A program made the position numbers and the translations under genes. DNA of 40,034 nucleotides from Microcaldota archaeon (GTDB lineage: Archaea; Micrarchaeota; Micrarchaeia; Anstonellales; Bilamarchaeaceae), in the NCBI GenBank assembly GCA_014730115.1, contig WJIU01000014.1, positions 1 to 40,034 of the forward strand, given 5' to 3'. Shown here piece by piece: positions 29,239 through 37,146 of the stretch (position 1 is the stretch's first letter; every line of letters begins with the position of its first letter). Under the pieces are notes generated by a model, which was given only the letters and a program-made list of their open reading frames with translations, was not told the origin of the DNA and ran no database searches.

Positions 29239-30429
29239 TCAGTCAAAGGAAAAGTCTGAGAACACAACCTTACCGTCTTTTATTACAGTGTGGGCCTTGC
29301 CCTTCAGCTTTTTTCCTTCGAACGGCGACCATTTGCATTTGGTATAAAGCCGGGAGCCGTCCACCTCCCATTCCTTTTTCAAATCCACTATGGTAACGTC
29401 GCCGGCATATCCTTTTTCCAGTTTTCCCTTGTTTTTGATGTTGAATGCCCTGGCAACGCCCTCGGTCATCCGCTGGGCGACCCATATCTTGTCCAGCAGC
29501 CCCCGGCTGCACGCAGTGAGCATCAGGGAAAGGCTGGTTTCCAGGCCGGGAAAGCCTGCTGCCCCGTTTTCCTTGTCTTCCACTGTGTGGGGGGCATGGT
29601 CCGTTGCTATGCATTCCACCCTCTCCAGGGCCTTCCACAGATAGATTCTTTTCTGCTCAGGCCTGAGAGGGGGGTATACCTTTGAGAACATGCCCAGCTT
29701 TTCTGTGTCCCTGCTGGAAAGAAACAGGTGATGGGGGGTAACCTCCACCGTGCATTTGGGGCATCTTGTTTTGAGAAGAACCTCCTTTTCAGTTGTCGCA
29801 TGGGCAATATGAACCCTGCGTCTTTTCTGGATGGCCAGTGAAACAACCCCTTCAGTTCTTTCGTAGGTCTGCTCCAGGTTCTTTTCAGGGTCCGGAGAAT
29901 CCCCGGCAGCATGCACAACCACGGGCCTCTCTGCGGGAAATTCCTGAAAGTGCCTCTCCAGGGAAGACGGATTGTCCAGCATCAGCTCACCAGTGGTTTT
30001 TCCAAGGTAAAGCTTCATGGAAACCGGGTCTGCTTTTTTCACTTCCTGGAAATTGCTGTCTGTGCCCCCGAAATGGAAAAGGACGTCGCAGAGCGCTTTT
30101 TCTTCAGCAAGGCGCCTTTTCTCCTCCAGCCTTTCCTTGGTAACCGTAGGCAGGGAATTGTTGGGCATGTCCATGACCGTGGTAAACCCCCCTGATATAG
30201 CCGCCATTGTGCCTGTCCTGAAATCCTCTTTTTGGGTGTCCCCCGGCTCCCGGAGATGGACGTGGGGGTCTATCAGCCCGGGAAGTACAAGCATGTGGTC
30301 TGCGTAAATCTTTCTTTCTGCGTCAAGGCCGTTGCCCACCTGGGTTATGGCGCCGCCTTCTATCTTTATGTCTTTTTTCTCGAAATGGCTGTTTACAAAA
30401 GCGGTGCCGTTCTTGATGACCAGCGACAT
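29239..30429 (-). CDS. pyrC: Dihydroorotase (class I type)
   Basis: The 396-residue enzyme closes carbamoyl-aspartate to dihydroorotate in pyrimidine synthesis. Metal and active-site residues seen are H56 and H58 in DPHVHLREPG, a probable carbamylated Lys K139 in SMKLYLG, H173 in VVHAAGD, the HIAHATT segment (207-213), and D277 in ATDHAPHT. The family's AAGFPGLET string follows. A longer frame extends upstream, but the TATA element 26 bases before the ATG at 30429 and the conserved opening (MSLVIKNGTAFVN) fix this start. It lies 29 bases after the TPR-AAA gene on the same strand but has its own promoter. Hydantoinase or allantoinase are the alternatives; DHOase motifs fit best. Confidence 0.92.
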   Translation of the reverse strand: MSLVIKNGTAFVNSHFEKKDIKIEGGAITQVGNGLDAERKIYADHMLVLPGLIDPHVHLREPGDTQKEDFRTGTMAAISGGFTTVMDMPNNSLPTVTKERLEEKRRLAEEKALCDVLFHFGGTDSNFQEVKKADPVSMKLYLGKTTGELMLDNPSSLERHFQEFPAERPVVVHAAGDSPDPEKNLEQTYERTEGVVSLAIQKRRRVHIAHATTEKEVLLKTRCPKCTVEVTPHHLFLSSRDTEKLGMFSKVYPPLRPEQKRIYLWKALERVECIATDHAPHTVEDKENGAAGFPGLETSLSLMLTACSRGLLDKIWVAQRMTEGVARAFNIKNKGKLEKGYAGDVTIVDLKKEWEVDGSRLYTKCKWSPFEGKKLKGKAHTVIKDGKVVFSDFSFD

Positions 30430-30450
30430 GGAAGGAATACAAAAATAATA

Positions 30451-30459
30451 CTTAAAAAC
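30451..30459 (-). promoter_or_regulatory. TATA box of pyrC
   Basis: On the minus strand this reads GTTTTTAAG, centred about 26 bases before the ATG at 30429. Its position excludes the longer upstream frame of this gene. Confidence 0.55.
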
Positions 30460-32198
30460 TAGACTACCCTCCCCCGCTCGGTTACAAACACGATTGCGCG
30501 GAGGATGGACAGGGTAACATTCTTGATAATTCCGAGATAGAGCTTGGTGTACCACTGGTTCCTGCTCTTTATCGCATTAAGCAGGTCCCGGAATGCATCC
30601 CTCTCTCCGGCCCCCATCTTGCTCTCGGTAACCTTCTTATGCTCTTTTCCGTCGATTATTGTAATCTCCTCCTGCTTTCCTATCTGCTTGTTTGCCTGCT
30701 CGTACCATGGTGGAAGGGATGAGCGCTTCTTGGAAAGTGCTTTTACAAAATCCCCAAGACTGATTGACCTCTGCCTGACCTGTTTCTTGGCAATTTCCTC
30801 AGCTTCCTCCTTGGACATTCCGCTCTTGATAAGGCTCTGCATCCTTTTCTCTATGGACAGGAAGGCCTCCTTCCACGGGATTGTGGCCGCATTGTCCACT
30901 ATTGCCTTGTGGTCTGCGGAGGCATATCCCATTGTTGCAAGTCCGAGAAGTGTAAACGGAATGAATTTTGTTAGCGGCCTTTTCTTTGCATGCATTTTGA
31001 TAATTGCAACCCTTGAGCCGTAATCAGGCTCAGAGATGTATATTGTCTTGCTGAAACGTCCGGACCTTCTCAGGGCCGGGTCCACGTCCCAGGGAGCGTT
31101 GGTGGCTGCGATTATAAGCACGTTCTGGTTGTTCGCCTCCACACCGTCCATTTCATAAAGCATCTGATTGACTGCCATCTTCATGTACTGGGCACCCTCG
31201 CCCATATCCCTTCTGCCGCCGATAGCGTCAACTTCATCAAAGAACAGGATGCACGGGATGTTCTTTCTTGCAAGCTCAAACACTTTGTGGATGTTTTTCT
31301 CGGTATTGCCCACATACATGTCCAGCAGGTCGGACAGCTTGGCGTTGATGAAGCCTGCCCCGCATTCCCCTGCCGCTGCCTTTACAATGAATGTTTTGCC
31401 GCAGCCCGGAGGGCCGTACATCAGGATGCCGCCGCCTCCCAGCTTGCCGTACTTCCGGGCAAGCTCAGGGTTGGTCATCGGATAGACAACTGCCTCACGG
31501 ATTTCCTCCTTCATCTTGTCCATTCCGGCAACATCCTCAAAGTTCATGTCCGGCTTGGTGAGCATCTGGATGTCCGCGGCGGCGCCTTCCTTTCCCCCTC
31601 CCTTGCCCTCCTGGTCCTTCTTGGCCTTGGCGCTCTCCAGGTGGGTCTTGGCTTCGGCAAGCTCAGGGTTCAGTTCCAGTGCCTTTTCGTAATCATTGAC
31701 GGCATTGGAAAGCGAGCCTGCATACTCATAGGCAAGGCCCCTGAGATGGTAGGCCTCGGCAAAATCAGGCTTGAGCTTGAGCACCTTGCTGAAATCCTCC
31801 ACCGCCTTCTCATACTCCTCAATTGAGGCATAGGAAAGGCCGCGGTTGTAGTATGCCTTCAGATAGTTGGGATTCAGGCTTATGGCCTTGTCATAATCCT
31901 TTACCGCACTCTGGAAATCCTGCTTGCGGTAGAAGGCATCGCCCCGGTTGTTGTATATTATCGGGTTCTGGGGGTCGAGCTCCATTGATTTGGTGTAGTC
32001 GGAGATTGACTTGTCAAAGTTCTTCAGCTGATAGTAGGAAAGGGCCCGGTTGAAGTAGGCTTCCGAGAACACCGGATTCAGAAGAATTGCCATGTTGTAG
32101 TTCTCTATCGCCTTGTCGTAATCCCCCTTCTCGTAGTATTCATTCCCCATCTGATAGTATGTTTTGGCATCTGTGGGATTTGATTTTCGGCCTGCCAT
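30459..32198 (-). CDS. TPR-repeat protein fused to a single AAA+ ATPase domain
   Basis: The 579-residue protein has five TPR repeats (about residues 12-181, 34 residues each: AYFNRALSYYQ, IIYNNRGDAFYRK, AYYNRGLSYA, AYHLRGLAYEYA), a charged Gly-rich linker (192-210), then one AAA+ domain. Walker A is GPPGCGKT (262-269), Walker B ILFFDEVDAIGG, and the arginine-finger region ALRRSGRFSK. The last 150 residues are unusual: a hydrophobic patch FIPFTLLGLATMGYASAD, then a helical, basic C-terminus. TPRs probably bind a protein client or partner, and the AAA ring remodels it. The architecture is not one I can name. No membrane helix is certain. Confidence 0.88.
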   Translation of the reverse strand: MAGRKSNPTDAKTYYQMGNEYYEKGDYDKAIENYNMAILLNPVFSEAYFNRALSYYQLKNFDKSISDYTKSMELDPQNPIIYNNRGDAFYRKQDFQSAVKDYDKAISLNPNYLKAYYNRGLSYASIEEYEKAVEDFSKVLKLKPDFAEAYHLRGLAYEYAGSLSNAVNDYEKALELNPELAEAKTHLESAKAKKDQEGKGGGKEGAAADIQMLTKPDMNFEDVAGMDKMKEEIREAVVYPMTNPELARKYGKLGGGGILMYGPPGCGKTFIVKAAAGECGAGFINAKLSDLLDMYVGNTEKNIHKVFELARKNIPCILFFDEVDAIGGRRDMGEGAQYMKMAVNQMLYEMDGVEANNQNVLIIAATNAPWDVDPALRRSGRFSKTIYISEPDYGSRVAIIKMHAKKRPLTKFIPFTLLGLATMGYASADHKAIVDNAATIPWKEAFLSIEKRMQSLIKSGMSKEEAEEIAKKQVRQRSISLGDFVKALSKKRSSLPPWYEQANKQIGKQEEITIIDGKEHKKVTESKMGAGERDAFRDLLNAIKSRNQWYTKLYLGIIKNVTLSILRAIVFVTERGRVV

Positions 32199-32250
32199 GA
32201 TAGGTCACTTTCGTATAATGTTATTTAAGGTACATTTTTAAGCCTTGCAA

Positions 32251-33468
32251 TCAGGCTTGCATTTCCATCCTTTCTTCTATGCGAAGCAGCTGGTTGTACT
32301 TCGCAGTCCTTTCGCCCCGTGCCGGAGCCCCGGTCTTAATCTGCCCCGCGTTTATTCCCACGCAGAAATCTGCTATGAACGGGTCCTCGGTTTCCCCGGA
32401 GCGGTGGCTGACCACGATTTTCTTGTCATGGTCCTTGCAGAATTTTGCGGCGTCCAGCGCCTCTGAAACCGTACCGACCTGATTCACCTTGAGCAGGAGG
32501 GCATCGATTGACTTTTCCGCAATGGCCTCTCTCAGCCTGGCCACATTGGTAACCACCAGGTCATCCCCCACTATCTGGACTTCGGGAAGGTTCTCCCTCA
32601 GGGTGGCAAATGCCCCGAAGCTTTCCTCATGGAAAGGGTCCTCGATGCTGGTGATGGGGTAGGACATTACCAGCTGTACAAAGTAATCAACAAGCTCATG
32701 CTCGGAAAGCTCTTTGTCGTCTATATGATAGGACCTCGTATTGGAATCATAGAAGGACGATGCGGCAGCATCAAGGGCAAGAGTGCAGCGGTAGCCGGTT
32801 TCCTCTATTGCCTTTACTATTGCATCGCAGGCCTGTCTGGTGTTGAGCATCGGAGGAACATAACCCCCCTCATCGCCTACACTGGTGGCGGCGTTTCCGT
32901 ATTTCTTTTCCAGCTGCTTTCCCAGGACATGGTAGATTTCGCTGGCCATGCGGAGGCGCTCGGAAAAGGAATCCGACTCAGGGATTATCATGAATTCCTG
33001 GATTGCAAGGTCATTGCCGGCATGCATTCCGCCGTTGATGATGTTGAACATGGCCTTGGGAAGGGTAGTGCCCCCCAGGTATTCATGGAGCATCTTGTTG
33101 TCTGCGGCAGATGCAGCCTTGAGAACAGCCATGGAGGTGGCAACCATGGCATTGGCGCCCAGGTTGCTTTTGTCCTTGGTCCCGTCCAGCTCCCGGAGCT
33201 TGCGGTCTATGGCATCCTGGTCGCTTACGTCCATTCCAAGAAGGGCCGGGGCAATGACTTTCCTGACGTTGTTGACTGCCTTCGTTACTCCTTTGCCCAG
33301 ATACCGGTTTCCGCCATCGCGCAGCTCAATGGCTTCGTGCCTGCCGGTTGATGCCCCGCTCGGTGCCGCAGAGCTTGCAAATGAAGTTTCAGTCATCACG
33401 TCTACTTCTACTGTGGGATTCCCCCTTGAGTCAAGAATTTCCCTTGCCCATAATGCCTTTATTCTCAT
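32251..33468 (-). CDS. eno: Enolase (phosphopyruvate hydratase)
   Basis: The 405-residue enzyme interconverts 2-phosphoglycerate and phosphoenolpyruvate. Motifs seen are REILDSRGNPTVEV at the N-terminus, GAPSGASTGRHEAIELRDG, GDEGGYVPP (first catalytic acid region), SIEDPFHEES, LLLKVNQVGTV (catalytic Lys) and the signature SHRSGETEDPFIAD with GQIKTGAPARGER. It is somewhat shorter than the usual 415-435 residues but complete. The ATG at 33468 is chosen because MRIKALWAREILDSRG is the family start and AAGGATG lies upstream as a ribosome binding site; the frame is open a further 48 bases. Its TATA may be shared with the divergent tRNA thiolase gene. Confidence 0.96.
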   Translation of the reverse strand: MRIKALWAREILDSRGNPTVEVDVMTETSFASSAAPSGASTGRHEAIELRDGGNRYLGKGVTKAVNNVRKVIAPALLGMDVSDQDAIDRKLRELDGTKDKSNLGANAMVATSMAVLKAASAADNKMLHEYLGGTTLPKAMFNIINGGMHAGNDLAIQEFMIIPESDSFSERLRMASEIYHVLGKQLEKKYGNAATSVGDEGGYVPPMLNTRQACDAIVKAIEETGYRCTLALDAAASSFYDSNTRSYHIDDKELSEHELVDYFVQLVMSYPITSIEDPFHEESFGAFATLRENLPEVQIVGDDLVVTNVARLREAIAEKSIDALLLKVNQVGTVSEALDAAKFCKDHDKKIVVSHRSGETEDPFIADFCVGINAGQIKTGAPARGERTAKYNQLLRIEERMEMQA

Positions 33469-33518
33469 AAAATCATCCTTTCTTTTGAGATTTATACAGT
33501 AAGTTTTCCGGCTCAAAC

Positions 33519-33526
33519 TTATTTAA
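33519..33526. promoter_or_regulatory. TATA element between eno and the tRNA thiolase gene, possibly shared
   Basis: TTATTTAA is centred 25 bases before the GTG at 33546 on the plus strand, fixing that start. On the minus strand it would give eno a leader of about 29 bases carrying AAGGATG. A second minus-strand option, TGTATAAATC near 33490-33499, is better spaced for leaderless eno. Confidence 0.4.
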
Positions 33527-33545
33527 TTTGCGCAATAAAAGATGT

Positions 33546-34478
33546 GTGGTGGGCAAAATAGACAAACAATGTTCGTGCGGCAGGGATGCTGTGATATTCC
33601 TGCCCTATGCAAAAAGGCATCTCTGCGACCTGCATTTTTCCAGGATGTTTGAAAGGCGGGTGAAAAAAACATTCCGGGAAAGGGCAATGGCAAAGAAGGG
33701 GGAAAAGGTTGTTGTATCCCTGTCAGGGGGGAAGGACAGCTCAGTGCTGCTCTATTCCCTGAAACTGCTTCAGCAGGACCTTCCCATGGAGCTTGCCGCA
33801 CTCACGGTGGACGAAGGCATAGGAAGATACAGAAGCGCAGGCGTTGAAAATGCAAAAAGAGAATGCGAAAGGCTGGGCATTGAGCATCATATGGTTTCTT
33901 TTCAGGATGAAATTGGAAGCTCACTGGATGCAATCATGGAAAAAAGTTCCGTTAATACTCCCTGCAGCTATTGCGGGATAATCCGCAGGTATATCATAAA
34001 CCGGCAGGCCAGGAGGCTTGGGGCAGACAGGCTTGCAGTGGGCCACAACCTGGATGACACTGCCCAGACCATACTGATGAACATCATGAGGAATGAACCT
34101 CAGCGCCTTGCAAGGCTGGGAAGGCCGCTGGTAGATCATTCAATGCTTGTTCCCAGGATGCGGCCTCTGATGCGCTCTCCTGAAAATGAGATTGTTGCAT
34201 ATGCAAAGCTGAAGGGAATCGTTGTTCTGGAAAAGTCCTGCCCATACCAGCAGTTCGCCTACCGCCGCAGGGTCAGGGGCATGCTGGAGAGCATGGAGAA
34301 TGAGCATCCGGGGACAAAATTCAAAATCCTTAACAGCTTTCTCGAGATGGAGGAAATGCTTCACCGCAGCTATTCCGGGGATGCCACAATAGATGAATGC
34401 AGGGAATGCGGGGAGCCCTGCTCCCACGGGATTTGTAAATTCTGCTCTTTGATAACGCCGCTTTTAGGTAAGAGTTAA
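33546..34478 (+). CDS. tRNA 2-thiolation enzyme, TtuA/Ncs6-like PP-loop ATPase
   Basis: The 310-residue protein activates a tRNA uridine with ATP and inserts sulfur, making 2-thiouridine or thio-ribothymidine. It has an N-terminal zinc finger (CSCGRD and C-x2-H downstream), PP-loop SGGKDS (near residue 60), TPCSYCG with two Fe-S Cys (near 140), GHNLDDTAQT near 166, and a third Fe-S Cys in KSCPYQQFAYRR near 232. A C-terminal zinc site CRECGEPC...CKFC closes the protein. These are the TtuA/Ncs6 features, not those of bacterial TtcA. The GTG at 33546 (or 33549) is preferred over the TTG at 33528 because the TTG overlaps the TATA element. Confidence 0.9.
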   Translation: MVGKIDKQCSCGRDAVIFLPYAKRHLCDLHFSRMFERRVKKTFRERAMAKKGEKVVVSLSGGKDSSVLLYSLKLLQQDLPMELAALTVDEGIGRYRSAGVENAKRECERLGIEHHMVSFQDEIGSSLDAIMEKSSVNTPCSYCGIIRRYIINRQARRLGADRLAVGHNLDDTAQTILMNIMRNEPQRLARLGRPLVDHSMLVPRMRPLMRSPENEIVAYAKLKGIVVLEKSCPYQQFAYRRRVRGMLESMENEHPGTKFKILNSFLEMEEMLHRSYSGDATIDECRECGEPCSHGICKFCSLITPLLGKS

Positions 34479-34503
34479 TACGCTTTTCCTTTGAATTTGT
34501 ACC

Positions 34504-35289
34504 ATGGAGATTGTGTTTCTTGGCACCGGAGGGGGGCGAATCAACCTCATAAAGCAGGTCCGCGGAACCGGAGGCTTCAGGATAAACTCGCCCTCGGCCA
34601 ACATACATGTGGACCCCGGCCCCGGTGCACTTGTAGCCTCGGTCCGGCACAAGCAGAACCCCCTGCACCTGGACGCCATAATAGTTACCCACAACCATGT
34701 TGACCATGTAAGCGATGCTGAGGTGCTGGTTGAGGGGATGAGCAACTATGCACTCAAGAAGTACGGGGTGCTGATAGGCAGCAAAATGACCCTGGAGGGG
34801 GACAAGGACGGCGACAGGGGGATACGGGCCTGGCACCAGTCCAAGGCGCGTGAGGTGTATGCTGCGGAGCCGGGAGAGCGAAAAAGGTTTGAAACAAAAA
34901 AGGGCTCTTTTGAAATTGAGATTATTGGCTTGAAGCATGACGAGCCCACCACTTTTGGATTCAAGCTGTACCTGGACGGCATGGTGCTTGGCCATATATC
35001 AGACACTGAATACCTTAAACGGCTTGGAAAAGACTTCGGGGGATGCGACTGCCTGGTGGTAAACTGCATCAAACCGGAAGCAGACCGCTATCACGGCCAC
35101 CTGGAGGTTAAGGATGTTATTGAAATCCTGAAGGCCGCAAAGCCGGGAGCCTGCATAATAACCCACATGGGCATGAAGATGCTGAGGAAAGGCGCCTCGG
35201 CACAGGCGGAAAAAATCCAGAAAAAGACCGGAGTTAAAACAATAGCGGCAAAGGATGGCATGAAGTCCACAGTCACCAAAAAAGTATAG
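34504..35289 (+). CDS. Metallo-beta-lactamase fold hydrolase
   Basis: The 261-residue protein has the MBL zinc motif THNHVDH (residues 62-68), an opening MEIVFLGTGGGR as in RNase Z-like members, and further metal ligands in GLKHDEP, GHISDTEY and ITHMGMK (near 145, 167 and 221). The family includes phosphodiesterases, lactonases and RNase Z. There is no RNase Z exosite arm, so tRNA 3' processing is not claimed. A weak TATA-like element (AGTTAATAC near 34473-34481) lies about 27 bases upstream. The gene follows the tRNA thiolase by 25 bases and may also be read through from it. The substrate is unknown. Confidence 0.85.
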   Translation: MEIVFLGTGGGRINLIKQVRGTGGFRINSPSANIHVDPGPGALVASVRHKQNPLHLDAIIVTHNHVDHVSDAEVLVEGMSNYALKKYGVLIGSKMTLEGDKDGDRGIRAWHQSKAREVYAAEPGERKRFETKKGSFEIEIIGLKHDEPTTFGFKLYLDGMVLGHISDTEYLKRLGKDFGGCDCLVVNCIKPEADRYHGHLEVKDVIEILKAAKPGACIITHMGMKMLRKGASAQAEKIQKKTGVKTIAAKDGMKSTVTKKV

Positions 35290-35302
35290 TTTATAAAAAG
35301 TT

Positions 35303-35352
35303 CAGAGAAATTAGAAAATCCTGCTAATTTCTGTGAATTTTCACAATTTTTT
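35303..35352 (+). terminator. Inverted repeats with T-run after the MBL gene
   Basis: GAAATTAG (35307-35314) pairs perfectly with CTAATTTC (35324-35331), extended by weaker pairs outside. It is followed by a second small hairpin-like stretch (GTGAA at 35333, TTCAC at 35340) and a run of six T at 35347-35352. It could terminate the MBL transcript. An operator for the next gene is the alternative. Confidence 0.4.
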
Positions 35353-35409
35353 GGATAATAGATAGATTTATAATTAGGTTCAGGCATAATATACTATGGG
35401 GTGGTAGGA

Positions 35410-36150
35410 ATGAGGAGGTTAAAAAACCAGGAAATGTCAGCGAATCCCGCAGACCTTAAAGACAAGCCTGCCAGAAAAAAAGGAATGCTCAATCGTTTCA
35501 AACGGGCTGCAGCCACTGGAGCCCTTGCTTTGGGGCTTGCCCTGGGTACGGCCCCGCTTGTTGTGCCTGCTGTTGCCCAGGCAAACCAGACTACCAGGGT
35601 TCTGGGCCAGGAAGTTCCCTTCGGAAGGCTGGACAGGACACTTCGTGAGATGGAGCAGGAGATGAATGAAATCGGCAGGGTGGACGAACACTTTCCTGAC
35701 GAGACATATGATTATTATTGGAGGGGAGTAGACGTCCCGGGCTTCAGAATCATAGTCAGCCTGCGCCCTGAAGGGGAGCACCGGAACAGGGTCACTGTGA
35801 GGTTCCCTGCAGAGCGGGAAACAAACCCTGATTTGGAAGGGCGCGACAGAGGGGCCAGAGGAATGGACATAGACCGGTTTGCAGGAATGGTTGAAGAGAT
35901 GACAGGCGGGCCGCTGGAAAGGGTAAAGATAATCACGAACAGCGGCACATTCAGAAGCGGGGGGGAGGATGTGCCATACACAAATGCATACATCCTTCCA
36001 GTCGATGACCAGGGAAGAGTGACCACAAGCCTTGGCGAAGGGCAGTACCTTGCATTCACTGTTACATACTGGGGCTCCAGAGTTGTGGGCTCTTCGGCAG
36101 TCATTGCAGAGCCTGACAATATAACCACGATGAGGGTGGCAAGCAGATAA
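35410..36150 (+). CDS. Secreted protein, unknown function
   Basis: The 246-residue protein has a long basic N-terminus, then a signal peptide (RFKRAAATGALALGLALGTAP...AVAQA) with probable cleavage after AQA near residue 57. The mature part is rich in charged residues and beta strands (FRIIVSLRPEGEHRNRVTVRF near 108, YLAFTVTYWGSRVVGS near the end). There are no Cys and no membrane anchor after the signal peptide. No family is recognised. GGTGGTAGGA before the ATG at 35410 is a good ribosome binding site, and a TATA (TTTATAA, about 35368-35374) lies upstream. An internal ATG at 35485 would give a more standard signal peptide. It could be a cell-surface partner of the following gene. Confidence 0.7.
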   Translation: MRRLKNQEMSANPADLKDKPARKKGMLNRFKRAAATGALALGLALGTAPLVVPAVAQANQTTRVLGQEVPFGRLDRTLREMEQEMNEIGRVDEHFPDETYDYYWRGVDVPGFRIIVSLRPEGEHRNRVTVRFPAERETNPDLEGRDRGARGMDIDRFAGMVEEMTGGPLERVKIITNSGTFRSGGEDVPYTNAYILPVDDQGRVTTSLGEGQYLAFTVTYWGSRVVGSSAVIAEPDNITTMRVASR

Positions 36151-36153
36151 TGC

Positions 36154-36160
36154 TTTATAT
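36154..36160 (+). promoter_or_regulatory. TATA box of the 306-residue unknown gene
   Basis: TTTATAT is centred 25 bases before the ATG at 36182, predicting leaderless mRNA, so this gene is transcribed separately from the secreted protein gene that ends at 36150. Confidence 0.5.
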
Positions 36161-36181
36161 TTTCCTTTACTAATTATCTCC

Positions 36182-37102
36182 ATGACCAATGGAGAAGAAG
36201 CACCACCGGGAATGGTTGCCCAGATTGGACATGGACCAGAAGTGACCCCAAGAGTTGAGGTTGACACAGTTGGAGAGCAGAGCAGAGCTGTAGAAAACGC
36301 GCTTGAGTCCACAGAACTTTTGACTGCAACCGAACCTTTACAAAATACAGAGAGAAGAGAGCTCCTGGAAGCAGTTAGGATGGGGGATGAAAACGCCTTC
36401 AACCGCAGGATGGAAGAATACTCAAGTGCTCATGAGCAGCCGGGCCTGCTCGACAGGGTAAGATATGGTTTTGTGAGGTTTATTTATCTTGAAAAGCTCA
36501 GGACGACACAGGAAAGAAGAAGCCAGGAAGCCTTTTCAATAGAAGACCGGAGGCTGAGGGATGCATCAGTCAGTAGGGGCCTTTCCGACGTCAGCGATAC
36601 CGTCAGGGAAATGGGGAGGCTCAGTGAGGAGCATTCTGTAAGTTCCCTCAGCAGGGAGTCGCTAAGCAACATAGGAGAGAACCTTTCCCCGGAGCAGAGG
36701 GCAGACATGCTCAGGGCGGCAGCAGAGGCAGGGTTTCCGGCCAGCGCCATATTCAGCCTGGAGCAGGAGTGGGGCCTGGCTGAAGAGCCTGTCGATGAAG
36801 ACCAGCTCCCACCGGCCAGGGGAGCTGCAATGGGAATCCAAAGGGATATTCGTGGGCGCATTGAAGACCTGCTTAACAACTGGAGACAGGCCCAGGATGA
36901 GGAGTCCAAAAAACGTGCGGAAAAACAGCTGGAAAACCTGGTAGGGAGAGGCAATGCGGGGGAAGCCATAGACTTGCTGAGGCGCCATGGAAGCGAGGTT
37001 GACGATACAGTCAGAAAAATCCTGGAAACAGAAATGGCAGCCTCCAGGGACCTGCACCAGCACCGCCCTGAAAGAGTGGTTCCCTCCAGGCGTGGAGCAT
37101 AA
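36182..37102 (+). CDS. Unknown cytosolic charged helical protein
   Basis: The 306-residue protein has no signal peptide, membrane helix or Cys. It is almost entirely Glu/Arg/Ser-rich helix: about 50-80 (TERRELLEAVRMGDENAFNRR), 110-170, and 220-305 (RIEDLLNNWRQAQDEESKKRAEKQLENLV). Short helical repeats such as GNAGEAIDLLRRHG suggest a HEAT- or ankyrin-like solenoid, but no repeat unit is regular enough to name. Its unusually high Arg and Glu content resembles that of the secreted protein just upstream, hinting at a shared origin or role. No function is proposed. Confidence 0.7.
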   Translation: MTNGEEAPPGMVAQIGHGPEVTPRVEVDTVGEQSRAVENALESTELLTATEPLQNTERRELLEAVRMGDENAFNRRMEEYSSAHEQPGLLDRVRYGFVRFIYLEKLRTTQERRSQEAFSIEDRRLRDASVSRGLSDVSDTVREMGRLSEEHSVSSLSRESLSNIGENLSPEQRADMLRAAAEAGFPASAIFSLEQEWGLAEEPVDEDQLPPARGAAMGIQRDIRGRIEDLLNNWRQAQDEESKKRAEKQLENLVGRGNAGEAIDLLRRHGSEVDDTVRKILETEMAASRDLHQHRPERVVPSRRGA

Positions 37103-37146
37103 TAACTTTTTTTAATTTATCAAGAATGAATTTGTCCTGATGCCTT

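Noticed and set aside
30430-30555. Upstream extension of the dihydroorotase frame
   Set aside because: It overlaps the TPR-AAA coding end, and the TATA at 30451-30459 is inside it.
35437-36402. Long minus-strand open frame (321 codons) antisense to the secreted protein gene
   Set aside because: It is rich in Cys, Pro and His in no recognisable pattern, and crosses two genes that have proper promoters, so it is a shadow.
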